Shown: positions 8,626-17,292 of the stretch, in pieces
Layout of the letters: every line of letters starts with the position of its first letter
How positions within the stretch are numbered: the first letter of the stretch is position 1
Assembly (NCBI GenBank): GCA_963660615.1
Contig: CAVKYE010000010.1
Span: 1 to 44,908, forward strand
Direction of reading: 5' to 3'
Source of the DNA: Coprosoma sp963660615
GTDB taxonomy: Bacteria > Bacillota_I > Bacilli_A > RF39 > UBA660
Length of the DNA: 44,908 nt
Notes under the pieces: model-generated
Told to the model about the DNA's origin: nothing
The model's database searches: none
What the model saw: only the letters and a program-made list of their open reading frames with translations
Made by a program: the position numbers and the translations under genes

Positions 8626-8648
8626 TACTAAAAACCATTTTAGGCAAG

Positions 8649-8690
8649 TGCTTAAGTATAGAAGAGTTAAGCATTCCCTTTTTTATTTTA
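8649..8690 (+). terminator. Terminator of the small-peptide mRNA
   Basis: A 7-bp stem (8649-8655 with 8667-8673) is followed by TTCCCTTTTTTATTTTA. Confidence 0.6.
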
Positions 8691-8713
8691 TGTAGGATTT
8701 TCCTAACACATAC

Positions 8714-8742
8714 ATAATACCACGTTTCCACGTTTCTGTCAA
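8714..8742 (-). promoter_or_regulatory. Antisense RNA promoter
   Basis: Minus strand: consensus TTGACA (8742-8737), 17-bp spacer, TATTAT (8719-8714). No minus-strand gene follows before rnjA, so its product is most simply a short RNA. Confidence 0.7.
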
Positions 8743-8779
8743 AACCTTTACGTCAAATAACAAAATAATCCATTTACCC

Positions 8780-8808
8780 TTGAATAAAAACCCCAAATAG
8801 TGTAAAAT
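8780..8808 (+). promoter_or_regulatory. Promoter of ftsY operon
   Basis: TTGAAT (8780-8785), 17-bp spacer, TAAAAT (8803-8808), about 26 bases ahead of the ftsY start. Confidence 0.7.
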
Positions 8809-8833
8809 TGATATAGAAAAATAGGTGATACAA

Positions 8834-9814
8834 ATGGGATTATTTGATAAATTCAAAAACATATTTAAAAAAGAAGAACAAGAAGAAACAAACCTTTATG
8901 AAAAAGGATTAGAAAAAACCCGAAACAACTTTCTATCCTCATTAATAAATCTAAACAAAAGGCACGGAAAAATAGATGATGAATACTTTGAAGAACTAGA
9001 AGAAATACTGATTATGGCTGATATTGGTGTAAACACCGTTATGAATATTGTTTCAAAACTAAAAAACAGATGTAAAAAAGAAAATATTCAAAATGCAAAT
9101 GATTTAAAAGACATAATCGTCGATGAAATGTTTATCATATATGTAAATAATGATATAATCGTCAACAAAATAAACTATGCCAAAGAAGGCCCAACCGTTA
9201 TCTTATTTGTTGGCGTAAATGGTGCGGGTAAAACAACAACAATTGGTAAAATGGCCCATAAACTAAAAAGTGAAGGAAAAAAAGTCTTACTAGTAGCAGG
9301 AGACACCTTTAGAGCTGGAGCCACCGAACAATTAGTGTCATGGGCAAATACCAACAATACTGACATTGTCTACAAAGAAAATGCTGATCCTGTAAGCGTC
9401 ATGTATGATGGCGTAAACAAAGCCAAAGAAGAAAACTACGATGTCGTATTAATTGATACTGCTGGAAGATTACAAAACAAAGTAAATCTCATGAAAGAAC
9501 TAGAAAAAATAAACAAAGTAATCGGTAAACTAATACCAAATTCACCACACGAAACCCTTTTAGTAGTAGATGCTACTACTGGACAAAATGGCATAAGTCA
9601 GGCCAAAAGTTTCAAAGAAATAACAAACATAACTGGAATTGTTCTAACAAAACTAGATGGAACCGCCAAAGGAGGCATAGTCCTTGCCATTAAAGAAGAA
9701 ACAGGCATCCCTGTAAAATTTGTTGGATTAGGGGAGAAAAAAGAAGACCTTAGAGTATTTGATATTGAAAAATACATATATGGATTATTTAAAGGAATTG
9801 ATGAAAATGAATAA
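8834..9814 (+). CDS. ftsY: Signal recognition particle receptor FtsY
   Basis: A 326-aa SRP GTPase at the membrane that receives ribosome-nascent-chain complexes from Ffh. It has a short acidic/basic N-terminal region, a helical N domain (about 25-110) and a G domain with GVNGAGKTTTIGKMA, DTFRAGATEQL, DTAGRLQNK, TKLDGTAKGG and GLGEKKEDLRVFD. The start is the ATG at 8834, correctly spaced from AGGTGAT; the in-frame GTG at 8825 lies inside that site. It heads an operon with a small membrane protein and ylxM, and its stop overlaps the next gene. The ffh gene that often follows ylxM is not present here. Confidence 0.97.
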   Translation: MGLFDKFKNIFKKEEQEETNLYEKGLEKTRNNFLSSLINLNKRHGKIDDEYFEELEEILIMADIGVNTVMNIVSKLKNRCKKENIQNANDLKDIIVDEMFIIYVNNDIIVNKINYAKEGPTVILFVGVNGAGKTTTIGKMAHKLKSEGKKVLLVAGDTFRAGATEQLVSWANTNNTDIVYKENADPVSVMYDGVNKAKEENYDVVLIDTAGRLQNKVNLMKELEKINKVIGKLIPNSPHETLLVVDATTGQNGISQAKSFKEITNITGIVLTKLDGTAKGGIVLAIKEETGIPVKFVGLGEKKEDLRVFDIEKYIYGLFKGIDENE

Positions 9815-10052
9815 AAATAAAATAACCTTAGCACTGCAACTAATATTACTAATAATTGGAATAGTATTATTAATAACATCCATCTTTAAAAATTTTCTTC
9901 TCCCATATTCAGAAATAGCCATAGGATTAACCCTATTAGTAATGGCCTACAATAACGACAAAATATTCAAAAGAAAAGGATTCACCATCCTGTACATAAT
10001 ATTCGGCCTATTAGTAATTCTAAATGGAATCTGGAGTATCTTTAATGGATAA
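9801..10052 (+). CDS. Small three-helix membrane protein
   Basis: An 83-aa protein with three predicted membrane spans, roughly residues 9-28, 33-47 and 61-80. The start is taken as the ATG at 9801 (AAAGGA just upstream), overlapping the end of ftsY; the ATG at 9807 is an alternative. It also overlaps ylxM by 8 bases, so it is translationally coupled on both sides. No family recognised. Its place between ftsY and ylxM suggests co-expression with the SRP pathway but does not show a function. Confidence 0.65.
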   Translation: MKMNKNKITLALQLILLIIGIVLLITSIFKNFLLPYSEIAIGLTLLVMAYNNDKIFKRKGFTILYIIFGLLVILNGIWSIFNG

Positions 10053-10335
10053 TAGAATCTATTTAATAAACATATACGACTATTACAGCGAATTACTCAC
10101 CGAAAAACAAAAAGAATATTTTGAATACTATTACTTTGACAACCTTTCACTTAGTGAAATAAGTGAAAACCTAAAAGTAAGTAGAAACGCCATATACAAA
10201 CAAATAAAAGAAACCTCAAACAAACTAGAGGATTTCGAAGAAAAACTAAAACTATATGAAAAATCAAAAAAAATAAAAGAACTAATAAAAGACTTAGACG
10301 AAAACTTACAAACAAAAATAAAAGATTTAATATAA
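10045..10335 (+). CDS. ylxM: YlxM family putative helix-turn-helix protein (UPF0122)
   Basis: A 96-aa protein with the YlxM pattern: LLTEKQKEYFEYYYFDNLSL, then a sigma-factor region 4-like helix-turn-helix (SLSEISENLKVSRNAIYKQI), then a charged coiled-coil tail. YlxM is encoded with ftsY/ffh in many Firmicutes and is thought to modulate the SRP pathway. The start is the ATG at 10045 with GGAG 8 bases upstream; an upstream in-frame ATG at 10024 lies within the previous gene without a ribosome-binding site. Ten bases separate it from the HerA-like gene, so all four genes probably form one operon. Confidence 0.85.
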   Translation: MDNRIYLINIYDYYSELLTEKQKEYFEYYYFDNLSLSEISENLKVSRNAIYKQIKETSNKLEDFEEKLKLYEKSKKIKELIKDLDENLQTKIKDLI

Positions 10336-10345
10336 GGAGGCAATT

Positions 10346-12097
10346 ATGTTTGGAAAAATAGTTTATATAAGTAATACCGAAGCCCACGTAGAAATACCAC
10401 AAGATGATTCAATGTCAACAAATATTATGAATATGCACGTCATATTTGAAGATGACAAAAAAAATATCTTAGGAGAAGTCGAAGACATCAACGATGGCAT
10501 AATAAAAATAAGATTTCTAGGTGAAATTGTAAATAACAAATTCCTAGGAGGCGTAATTAGAAAACCAACATTCACATCAAAATTAAGATTAATAAATAGA
10601 GACGAAGTAGGCCTATTAGTAGGAGAAGACAATGATTCATCATTCACCCTAGGAGTAAGCCCATTATATGATGATTACCCAATAAGAGTAGACATCAACG
10701 ATTTATTTAGTAGCCACATGGCAATATTTGGAAACAGTGGTAGTGGTAAATCATGTGGAGTCGCTAGAATCCTTCAAAACGTCTTCGCAAACCCCAAATT
10801 ACTACCATTTAAATCAAACTTCTTCATGTTTGATGCTTACGGAGAATATCACAGCGCCCTGCAAGAAATAAACAAAATAAACCCTAACCTAAACTTCAAA
10901 TTCTACACAACCAACGTAAACCAAACCGATGGACAAATATTAAACATTCCAATATGGCTTTTAGACATAGATGACATGGCCTTACTATTAAGAGCAGAAA
11001 CCCATTCACAACTAACCATCATCGAAAGAATGCTAAAACTAGTTAACATCTTTGCCACAAATGATGAAATGTCAACAAAATACAAAAATCATCTAATTGC
11101 CAAAGCCATCATGAGTATACTATATACAAACCAAACTGCCAGTAGTAAAAGAAACGACGTCTTTGCCATTTTAGCTACATGTACAACAGAACAGTTTAAC
11201 CTAGAAGCTCCAGTTCAAGGAATTGGTTACACAAGAAAATTTAGAGAATGCTTTACCATAGATACCTCAGGAAACTTTCCAGAAAGTATCCTCATGACCG
11301 AATACATAACCAGTTTCATAGATGAATCACTAGACAAATACGAACCAACAGACATAAAATACTATACCTTAGAAGACTTAGAAAAAGCTCTAGAATTCAC
11401 CCTAATAAGCGAAGGATTACTACACAATGAAAAAACATACTCAGAAGCCATAACCATAAAAGTAAGACTCCATGACCTAACAATATCAGAAAACTCAAGA
11501 TACTTAAGATATCCAAGTTTCATAACCATGGAAAATTACATAGCTACATTAGTATCAGCGAATGGAAAAAAAGCTCAAATAATAAACTTCAACCTAGAAG
11601 ACGTCGATGACTGGTTTGCCAAAGTAGTCGTAAAACTGTACTCAAAAATGCTATTCAACTTTGCCAAAAAACTAAAACAAAGAGCATCAATTCCATTCCA
11701 TATATTTGTAGAAGAAGCTCATAGATACGTTCAAAAAGATAACGACGTCGAACTAATCGGTTACAACATCTTCGAAAGAATCGCCAAAGAAGGAAGAAAA
11801 TATGGCGTAATCTTTAACCTAATATCACAAAGACCAGTAGAAATATCAGACACCGTAATCTCACAATGTGCAAACTTCTTAATATTCAAATTAAACCACC
11901 CACTAGATGTCGACTACATAACCAAAATGTTACCAAACATCAGTGCCGAAATAGTCGAAAAACAAAAAACATTACAACCAGGAACCTGTATGGCCTTCGG
12001 AGCCGCCTTCAAAGTTCCAATGATCGTCAAAATGCAAATGCCAGATCCCGCACCATCATCAAGCAGTTGTGACGTCGTAAACACATGGAAAGCATAA
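10346..12097 (+). CDS. HerA-like (DUF87) DNA-translocating ATPase
   Basis: A 583-aa HerA/FtsK-superfamily ATPase. The N-terminal beta-barrel (HAS-barrel-like) covers residues 1-110; Walker A GNSGSGKSCGVARI is near 129; Walker B FHIFVEEAHRYV is near 450; ISQRPVEISDTVISQC follows as sensor/arginine-finger region. The C-terminal PGTCMAFGAAFKVP is typical of bacterial HerA-like proteins. In archaea HerA works with the NurA nuclease in DNA end resection, and bacterial relatives occur in housekeeping or defence settings. No nuclease partner is visible here. TAAGGAGG precedes the start at 10346. It probably acts on DNA in the cytoplasm; the exact role is unknown. Confidence 0.85.
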   Translation: MFGKIVYISNTEAHVEIPQDDSMSTNIMNMHVIFEDDKKNILGEVEDINDGIIKIRFLGEIVNNKFLGGVIRKPTFTSKLRLINRDEVGLLVGEDNDSSFTLGVSPLYDDYPIRVDINDLFSSHMAIFGNSGSGKSCGVARILQNVFANPKLLPFKSNFFMFDAYGEYHSALQEINKINPNLNFKFYTTNVNQTDGQILNIPIWLLDIDDMALLLRAETHSQLTIIERMLKLVNIFATNDEMSTKYKNHLIAKAIMSILYTNQTASSKRNDVFAILATCTTEQFNLEAPVQGIGYTRKFRECFTIDTSGNFPESILMTEYITSFIDESLDKYEPTDIKYYTLEDLEKALEFTLISEGLLHNEKTYSEAITIKVRLHDLTISENSRYLRYPSFITMENYIATLVSANGKKAQIINFNLEDVDDWFAKVVVKLYSKMLFNFAKKLKQRASIPFHIFVEEAHRYVQKDNDVELIGYNIFERIAKEGRKYGVIFNLISQRPVEISDTVISQCANFLIFKLNHPLDVDYITKMLPNISAEIVEKQKTLQPGTCMAFGAAFKVPMIVKMQMPDPAPSSSSCDVVNTWKA

Positions 12098-12099
12098 AA

Positions 12100-12495
12100 A
12101 TGAAAAAAATAATATTAATAATCACCCTAATATTAATAATCATCTTATCATATACTGTATTTCATAAACCACCCAAACAAGAAAAAACAAAAAAAATAGA
12201 ACAAACAAATCAAAATCTACTAGAAGACAAAACAATAGATAACATAAACATCCATAACATAAATTTAAGCACAAAAAAAGATAAATCAATCTTCACCGCC
12301 AAAGTAACAAACCTAACAGCAGATGCTTTAGATTATAAATCATTAAACGTAACCTTTAAAAACAAAAACAAAGAACTAATAACCATCGTATGTTATCTAG
12401 GACCATTTGAACCAGAAGAAGAAAAACAAACCGTTTGTGAAACCGATTACAATTTAAAAAAAGCAAACAAAATAGACTTTAGCATAAATAACTAA
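12100..12495 (+). CDS. Membrane-anchored small extracellular protein, FxLYD-like
   Basis: A 131-aa protein with an N-terminal hydrophobic segment (MKKIILIITLILIIILSYTV) without a lipobox Cys, so it is probably an uncleaved anchor. The extracellular part (DKSIFTAKVTNLTADALDYK) resembles the lipoprotein at 6101-6469. The start is taken as the ATG at 12100, two bases after the HerA stop; the ATG at 12085 would add five residues ahead of the signal. It has a weak Shine-Dalgarno (GGAAAG). It ends the ftsY operon at a clear terminator. Function unknown. Confidence 0.6.
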   Translation: MKKIILIITLILIIILSYTVFHKPPKQEKTKKIEQTNQNLLEDKTIDNINIHNINLSTKKDKSIFTAKVTNLTADALDYKSLNVTFKNKNKELITIVCYLGPFEPEEEKQTVCETDYNLKKANKIDFSINN

Positions 12496-12505
12496 AGTCT
12501 TTTTT
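12474..12505 (+). terminator. Terminator of the ftsY-ylxM-herA operon
   Basis: A 9-bp stem (12474-12482 with 12492-12500) with a 9-base loop, followed by TTTTTAA. The stop codon is inside the right arm. Confidence 0.8.
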
Positions 12506-12696
12506 AATCCCACTTTACAACAAAATTAAACAAAAATAATCAAGATAATTGATAAAAAATGAATATTATACCCAATTACTCCCCAAACACTAAACAGAAT
12601 AGGTAAAAAAACAAATCCATTTCAAATAAATAAAAACATTTCACAAATTATTCACAAATTAACAAAAAAACGTAGAAAACATATTATCATATATGT

Positions 12697-12702
12697 TATA
12701 AT
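12697..12702 (+). promoter_or_regulatory. -10 box of the zinc-ribbon/DUF975 gene
   Basis: TATAAT lies 23 bases ahead of the start at 12726; no good -35 hexamer is seen. Bases 12506-12690 are AT-rich without recognised features. Confidence 0.5.
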
Positions 12703-12725
12703 CAAAATAGAAAGCAGGTGCAAAT

Positions 12726-14132
12726 ATGTATTGTAGTAAGTGTGGAACCCAAATAGCAGAAGGTTTAGATTATTGTCTATATTGCGGAGAAAAAATCGAC
12801 AAAAACACAAAACCAACAATCCCGCCAAAGACAAATAATGAAACAATTCATAACTCAAAAATAAGAAAAGGAATCAAGGCTTACGCCAAAAGTATAAATA
12901 AAGAAAATTTAATCGTTGCCATTATTATATGCTCCATAATATCTATTATTATGACAGTAATTACAAGTTCATATTCTATAGAAACCATAGAATATATAGA
13001 TGGAGTAGATGTAGAAAGTACAACACAAAACGTCCCAATTTGGCTAACCCTAATAAACATGATAATATTCTTTATAATTGGAATAGTATCTACATTTGGA
13101 ATATCAAAAGCTGCCCTAAACCTTTCAAGAAAACAAAACATAACTCTTAAAGACATTTTCATAAAACCATTTAATAATATCAAAAACATAATATTATATT
13201 ATGTATTTATCGTATTAATAATTTTTACCATAATAATAATCGCATTCATCCCAATAATAAATATATTACTCTTCTTATCACTATTCATATTACTAATATA
13301 TTTCATCCCATTTTTTGACATACTAAGAATAATGTGTGTAGATGATGAAAAAAACGAAACATTTTTTGAAATGATTAAAGAAGCCTTAAAAATAGTAAAA
13401 GGTCATAGAGTAGAGTATTATGCCATGTTACTAAGCTTTATAGGATGGTTTATTTTATGTATCCTAACTCTAGGAATACTATATTTCTACACCTTACCAT
13501 ACCTAAGACTATCAGTAGTAAACATGTACCGCATGTGGAATGGTGAAGAAACCTTCAATGTAGAAAAACAAGGAATAAGTAATATAGGTATAATAATTTT
13601 AACCTTAGTAATATATATTATACTCACACTTTCAATAATAACTTTAATAATATTAGGCTATAAAAGTACAGAAATAGAGCCAAGAATAGACAATATAACA
13701 AATGATGTATTTGATGATAGAAAAAATGTGACAATTACATTAAAAGACGTAACTATAAAAGTACCGCAAGGATACAAAAGCATAATGGAAAACAGTAAAT
13801 ATAATTATTATTTTGAAAAAGATGATAAAATACTAACATACAATCTAAATCAATATACTTCCAAAGAAGAAGAATATAAACAAGAAATAAAAATGGAAAA
13901 AAATTCTAGGTTATCTGATTACACATATGAAGACAAAGAATTTACCAAAATAGTAAACGAAAAAGAAGTAAACGCCTTACTTGTAAAAGAAACCAACACC
14001 ATTGGAACAACAACCTATAAACTTCTAGCAATATATCCCATAAATGATTCATCAAGCATAACTGTAACTCTATCATCATATAAAACCGAAATAACAGAAA
14101 ACGACTTAACACAAATATTAGACATAAAATAG
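12726..14132 (+). CDS. Zinc-ribbon, DUF975-like polytopic membrane protein
   Basis: A 468-aa protein. Residues 1-22 hold a zinc ribbon (CSKCGTQ...CLYCGEK, two CxxC pairs). Residues about 57-330 have about six to seven membrane spans with the DUF975-type signature SFIGWFILCILTLGILYFYT and NMYRMWNG. A C-terminal extracellular region of about 140 aa (DVTIKVPQGYKS) is soluble and unrecognised. The start has AGGTG 6 bases upstream. It stands alone between two terminators. Similar zinc-ribbon membrane proteins are common in Bacilli and usually uncharacterised, so no reaction is proposed. Confidence 0.75.
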   Translation: MYCSKCGTQIAEGLDYCLYCGEKIDKNTKPTIPPKTNNETIHNSKIRKGIKAYAKSINKENLIVAIIICSIISIIMTVITSSYSIETIEYIDGVDVESTTQNVPIWLTLINMIIFFIIGIVSTFGISKAALNLSRKQNITLKDIFIKPFNNIKNIILYYVFIVLIIFTIIIIAFIPIINILLFLSLFILLIYFIPFFDILRIMCVDDEKNETFFEMIKEALKIVKGHRVEYYAMLLSFIGWFILCILTLGILYFYTLPYLRLSVVNMYRMWNGEETFNVEKQGISNIGIIILTLVIYIILTLSIITLIILGYKSTEIEPRIDNITNDVFDDRKNVTITLKDVTIKVPQGYKSIMENSKYNYYFEKDDKILTYNLNQYTSKEEEYKQEIKMEKNSRLSDYTYEDKEFTKIVNEKEVNALLVKETNTIGTTTYKLLAIYPINDSSSITVTLSSYKTEITENDLTQILDIK

Positions 14133-14159
14133 GAACAAGACCTATTTTATTTTTTTTAA
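14126..14159 (+). terminator. Terminator after the DUF975-like gene
   Basis: An 8-bp stem (14126-14133 with 14141-14148) and an uninterrupted T-rich tail of about 10 bases. Confidence 0.8.
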
Positions 14160-14263
14160 TTTGGAAATTGTCGTTACAAAATTTCTATATAATGCGAAAA
14201 TTATAATAGAAGGTTGGTGAAAAAATGAAAAACAAAAAATGACACAAAAACAAAATAGACATA

Positions 14264-14289
14264 AGCACGAACTTTAAGTGATTCGTGCT
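14264..14289. repeat. Inverted repeat just upstream of the integrase gene
   Basis: AGCACGAA (14264-14271) and TTCGTGCT (14282-14289) form an 8-bp inverted repeat around a loop with its own CTTTAAG core. An A run, not a T run, follows, so it is not a plus-strand terminator. It could be a recombinase or regulator site. A tiny 5-codon ORF with a ribosome-binding site (ATG at 14225) precedes it, with a -10 box TATAAT at 14188-14193. Confidence 0.45.
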
Positions 14290-14313
14290 AAAAAAAAAGA
14301 AAAGAGGTATACT

Positions 14314-15246
14314 ATGAATTACACTTTTAGCCAAATCACAAAAATATGGTTAAAAACAAAAACCGACATAAAAAAACAATCTTATCTAAATTATGAAAAC
14401 ATGATAAAAAATCATCTAGACAAATACATAGGACAAATACCAATAACCAAACTAAAAAAAGAAGATATAGAAATATTTTTTAAAGAATTAAAAAAAAGAG
14501 AAATTGCCATATCCACCCAAAAAAAAATAATGTACATTATCAAAGCCACACTCGACTTAGCCTATGAACAAAATTACACAAAAAACTACCTAAACCTCAA
14601 AAAAATCAAATTTAAATCCGCTCAAAACCAAATATTTATACTTTCTAAAAAAGATCAAATTACCTTAGAAAAAAACCTACTAATAAAACTAAACATAAGA
14701 AAAATATGCCTACTATTATGCTTATATACAGGCCTTAGAGTAGGGGAAATAAGTGGCTTAAAATGGGAAGATATAGACTTCAAATACAACTTCATAGTTG
14801 TAAAAAGAACCATCGAAAGAATAAAAAATACAAATAAAGAAGCAAAAACAAAAACAATACTCATAGAAAGCACGCCCAAAAGTGATACATCAAATAGAAT
14901 AATACCATTTCCAATGTTTCTATCACCACTATTACAAACATTTAAAGGAAATGATAAAGATTACATATTATCAGGAAGCAAAAAAAAATACGACCCAAGA
15001 CTATTTCAAAGTTTTTATCATAGAACCTTAAGAACATGTGGAATAAACAAAAACAAATTTCACACAACAAGACACACCTTTTCAACCAGAGCCATAGAAT
15101 CAAAAATGGACATAAAAACCCTAAGCGAACTTTTAGGACACTCCTCAATAGAAATAACCCTAAAACTATATGTACACCCATCATATGAACTAAAAAAATC
15201 ATCCATCGAAAACCTTGTCACCTTCATGACAGATACCGAATTATAA
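14314..15246 (+). CDS. Solitary tyrosine recombinase (integrase)
   Basis: A 310-aa phage/ICE-type integrase. The N-terminal SAM-like core-binding domain covers about 1-100 and the catalytic domain about 110-300, with Arg in TGLRVGEISGL, His-x-x-Arg in FHTTRHTFS, His in LGHSS and the nucleophile Tyr in LKLYVHPS. All catalytic residues are present, so the enzyme is probably active. The start is the ATG at 14314 behind AGAGG; an in-frame ATT/ATG region upstream overlaps the inverted repeat. No excisionase, phage genes or att duplication are seen around it, so it may be a remnant, a domesticated recombinase or one end of a decayed element. Confidence 0.88.
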   Translation: MNYTFSQITKIWLKTKTDIKKQSYLNYENMIKNHLDKYIGQIPITKLKKEDIEIFFKELKKREIAISTQKKIMYIIKATLDLAYEQNYTKNYLNLKKIKFKSAQNQIFILSKKDQITLEKNLLIKLNIRKICLLLCLYTGLRVGEISGLKWEDIDFKYNFIVVKRTIERIKNTNKEAKTKTILIESTPKSDTSNRIIPFPMFLSPLLQTFKGNDKDYILSGSKKKYDPRLFQSFYHRTLRTCGINKNKFHTTRHTFSTRAIESKMDIKTLSELLGHSSIEITLKLYVHPSYELKKSSIENLVTFMTDTEL

Positions 15247-15335
15247 ATTAAAATATACAAAAAAACATTAATAATTGTAACATCATACAAAAACTTTAAA
15301 TATTTAAATTATTTAGAATATATAATTACATAATA

Positions 15336-15359
15336 AAAAACGCTATAAAAAGCGTTTTT
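15336..15359. terminator. Bidirectional terminator between integrase and glmS
   Basis: A perfect 9-bp inverted repeat AAAAACGCT/AGCGTTTTT lies between convergent genes and has A/T tails suited to both directions. The glmS stop codon lies at its edge. Confidence 0.8.
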
Positions 15360-17142
15360 ATTCAACTGTAACCGACTTAGCTAAATTTTTAGGCATATCA
15401 ATATCACATCCCTTTAAATTAGCAGTATAATAGCTAATAAGCTGAAGTGGAATAGCTGCAATAATTGGATTAATAAAATCATTAACATGAGGAACCTTTA
15501 TACAAAAGTCAAAATCAGCATCAATATTATCCGTCATAATAACAACCGCATTCGCCCCTCTAGCCTTAACTTCCTTAATATTACTAATAGTCTTATCAGA
15601 AATACTCTTATCAGTTATTATTGCAATAACTAAAGTACCATCATCAATCAAAGAAATAGTCCCATGTTTAAGTTCACCAGCTGGAAGTGCTAAAGAATTA
15701 ATATAAGAAATTTCCTTTAATTTCAAAGCCCCCTCTAAACTAAGGGCATAATCAATGCCTCTTCCAATATAAAAACATTTATCATTCAAAGAAAGCATCT
15801 TAGATATCTTATCATAAGAAACATCAATCATACTAGAAATAAGACTAGGAGCCTTTTCATAAGACTCAGCAATTTTTAATGCCATAGATTTACTAATAAT
15901 CTTTTTAGAATACCCAATCTTTAAAGCAATCAAACTCAAAATAGCCAATTGTGCCGTATAAGCCTTAGTCGTTGCTACCGAAATCTCAGGCCCTGCCTTA
16001 ATATAAATAGTATCCTTTGCCTCTCTAGCCAAAGAAGAACCAATAACATTAACAATCGCCAAAGTATCAATACCCATACCAGTAACCTTACGTAAAGAAG
16101 CCAAAGTATCCGCCGTTTCACCAGACTGAGAAATAAAAATAACTAAAGTCTTAGAAGGCAAAAATAATTTCTGATAACGAAACTCGCTTGCAATATAAAC
16201 ATTAGTTTCAATATTCCCATATTTTTCTATCAAATACTTAGAAGCAAGACCAGCATGATAAGCACTACCACAACCAACAATCGCAATCCTTTCATATTCG
16301 TCAAAATTAGGCATATTATCTAAACTATCAAGACCATTTTCCAAAAAAGGTTTAATCGTCTTTGTAAAAACAGAAGGCTGCTCATTTATCTCCTTAAGCA
16401 TAAAATGATCATAGCCATTTTTCAAAGCCTCATCTAAAGTACCTTCAAAAGTCAAAAGTTCCTTATTAATAACTTCAAGCTTATCATTATAAAAAATGAT
16501 ATCCTTCCCCAACTGAACAATCTCATTAGTATTAGGTAAATAATACTTATTAGTGTATTTTAAAATAGCTGGAACATCAGAAGCAATAAAATTTCCACTA
16601 TCAGACCTTCCAATAACAAGTGGACTATCTTTTCTAATTGCAAACAAACAATCCTTAACATCATCACACATAATAGCAAGAGCATAAGAACCTATAAGCA
16701 ATTTTTTTAACTGAACTAAAACCTTTAAAATATCATTTTTTTCAGAATAAAGCTTATCTAAAAGTCCCGCAATAACCTCACTATCAGTTTCCGATTTAAA
16801 TTTATAACCCTTAAGTAATTTTTTAAGAGAATCATAATTTTCAATAATCCCATTATGAACAATCGTAAACTTTCCAACCCGATGAGGATGAGCATTTTTC
16901 TCATTAGGCCTTCCATGAGTTGCCCATCTAGTATGACCAATACCAATATGTGTATTAACATTATTATTAATCTTGCATTCAAGATTTTTAAGCTTTCCAG
17001 CTGCCTTAATAACCTCAACACGATCACATGTCATATAAGCAATACCAGCCGAGTCATAACCCCTATATTCAAGCGCCCTAAGTCCATCAAGAAGAACAGA
17101 AGTCGCATTTCTTTTACCACAGTATCCTACAATACCACACAT
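15358..17142 (-). CDS. glmS: Glutamine--fructose-6-phosphate aminotransferase (isomerizing)
   Basis: A 594-aa cytoplasmic enzyme that makes glucosamine-6-phosphate from fructose-6-phosphate and glutamine, the first step to UDP-GlcNAc and cell wall. The mature N-terminal Cys nucleophile is in MCGIVGYCGKRNA; the glutaminase domain (GHTRWATHG, HNGIIENY) is followed by two SIS domains (SQSGETADTLASLR, GRGIDYALSLEGALKLKEIS) and the C-terminal NLAKSVTVE. The start must be the ATG at 17142, because Cys has to follow Met; AAAGGAG precedes it. A more distal in-frame ATG at 17202 is ruled out. No glmS ribozyme core is recognised in the 5' leader, which has only short hairpins. Confidence 0.97.
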   Translation of the reverse strand: MCGIVGYCGKRNATSVLLDGLRALEYRGYDSAGIAYMTCDRVEVIKAAGKLKNLECKINNNVNTHIGIGHTRWATHGRPNEKNAHPHRVGKFTIVHNGIIENYDSLKKLLKGYKFKSETDSEVIAGLLDKLYSEKNDILKVLVQLKKLLIGSYALAIMCDDVKDCLFAIRKDSPLVIGRSDSGNFIASDVPAILKYTNKYYLPNTNEIVQLGKDIIFYNDKLEVINKELLTFEGTLDEALKNGYDHFMLKEINEQPSVFTKTIKPFLENGLDSLDNMPNFDEYERIAIVGCGSAYHAGLASKYLIEKYGNIETNVYIASEFRYQKLFLPSKTLVIFISQSGETADTLASLRKVTGMGIDTLAIVNVIGSSLAREAKDTIYIKAGPEISVATTKAYTAQLAILSLIALKIGYSKKIISKSMALKIAESYEKAPSLISSMIDVSYDKISKMLSLNDKCFYIGRGIDYALSLEGALKLKEISYINSLALPAGELKHGTISLIDDGTLVIAIITDKSISDKTISNIKEVKARGANAVVIMTDNIDADFDFCIKVPHVNDFINPIIAAIPLQLISYYTANLKGCDIDMPKNLAKSVTVE

Positions 17143-17226
17143 AATATTACTCCTTTCGGTAAAATAGCAAGCTAACTTGTTGAGTAGCTTTGTTAAAGCC
17201 AAGATAAACTAACTATCTTCAATTAT

Positions 17227-17255
17227 ATTATAAGAAAAATATAAAGAAAATGCAA
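17227..17255 (-). promoter_or_regulatory. Promoter of glmS
   Basis: Minus strand: TTGCAT (17255-17250), 17-bp spacer, TATAAT (17232-17227). The leader to the start codon is about 80 nt and contains a small GCTTT-AAC-AAAGC hairpin. Confidence 0.7.
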
Positions 17256-17292
17256 CAAAATAGCAAAAATATAAGATTTATAAGAAAAAAAG

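Larger units (their letters stand above)
8583..8707 (-). ncRNA. Candidate antisense antitoxin RNA, about 125 nt
   Basis: The minus-strand promoter at 8742-8714 predicts a start near 8707, and a minus-strand hairpin at 8625-8591 followed by TTGTTTTCT predicts an end near 8583. No ORF of note lies between. The RNA would be fully complementary to about 105 nt of the 3' untranslated region of the peptide mRNA. This convergent 3' overlap is known for txpA/RatA and bsrG/SR4 in B. subtilis. Existence is predicted from signals only. Confidence 0.6.

Noticed and set aside
14264..14300. Hairpin upstream of the integrase as a terminator
   Set aside because: It is followed by an A run on the plus strand and has no T run on the minus side, so it does not fit a Rho-independent terminator in either direction.
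17143..17226. glmS ribozyme in the glmS leader
   Set aside because: The leader to the start codon is only about 80 nt and lacks the conserved AGCGCCAGAAC-like core; only short hairpins are present.
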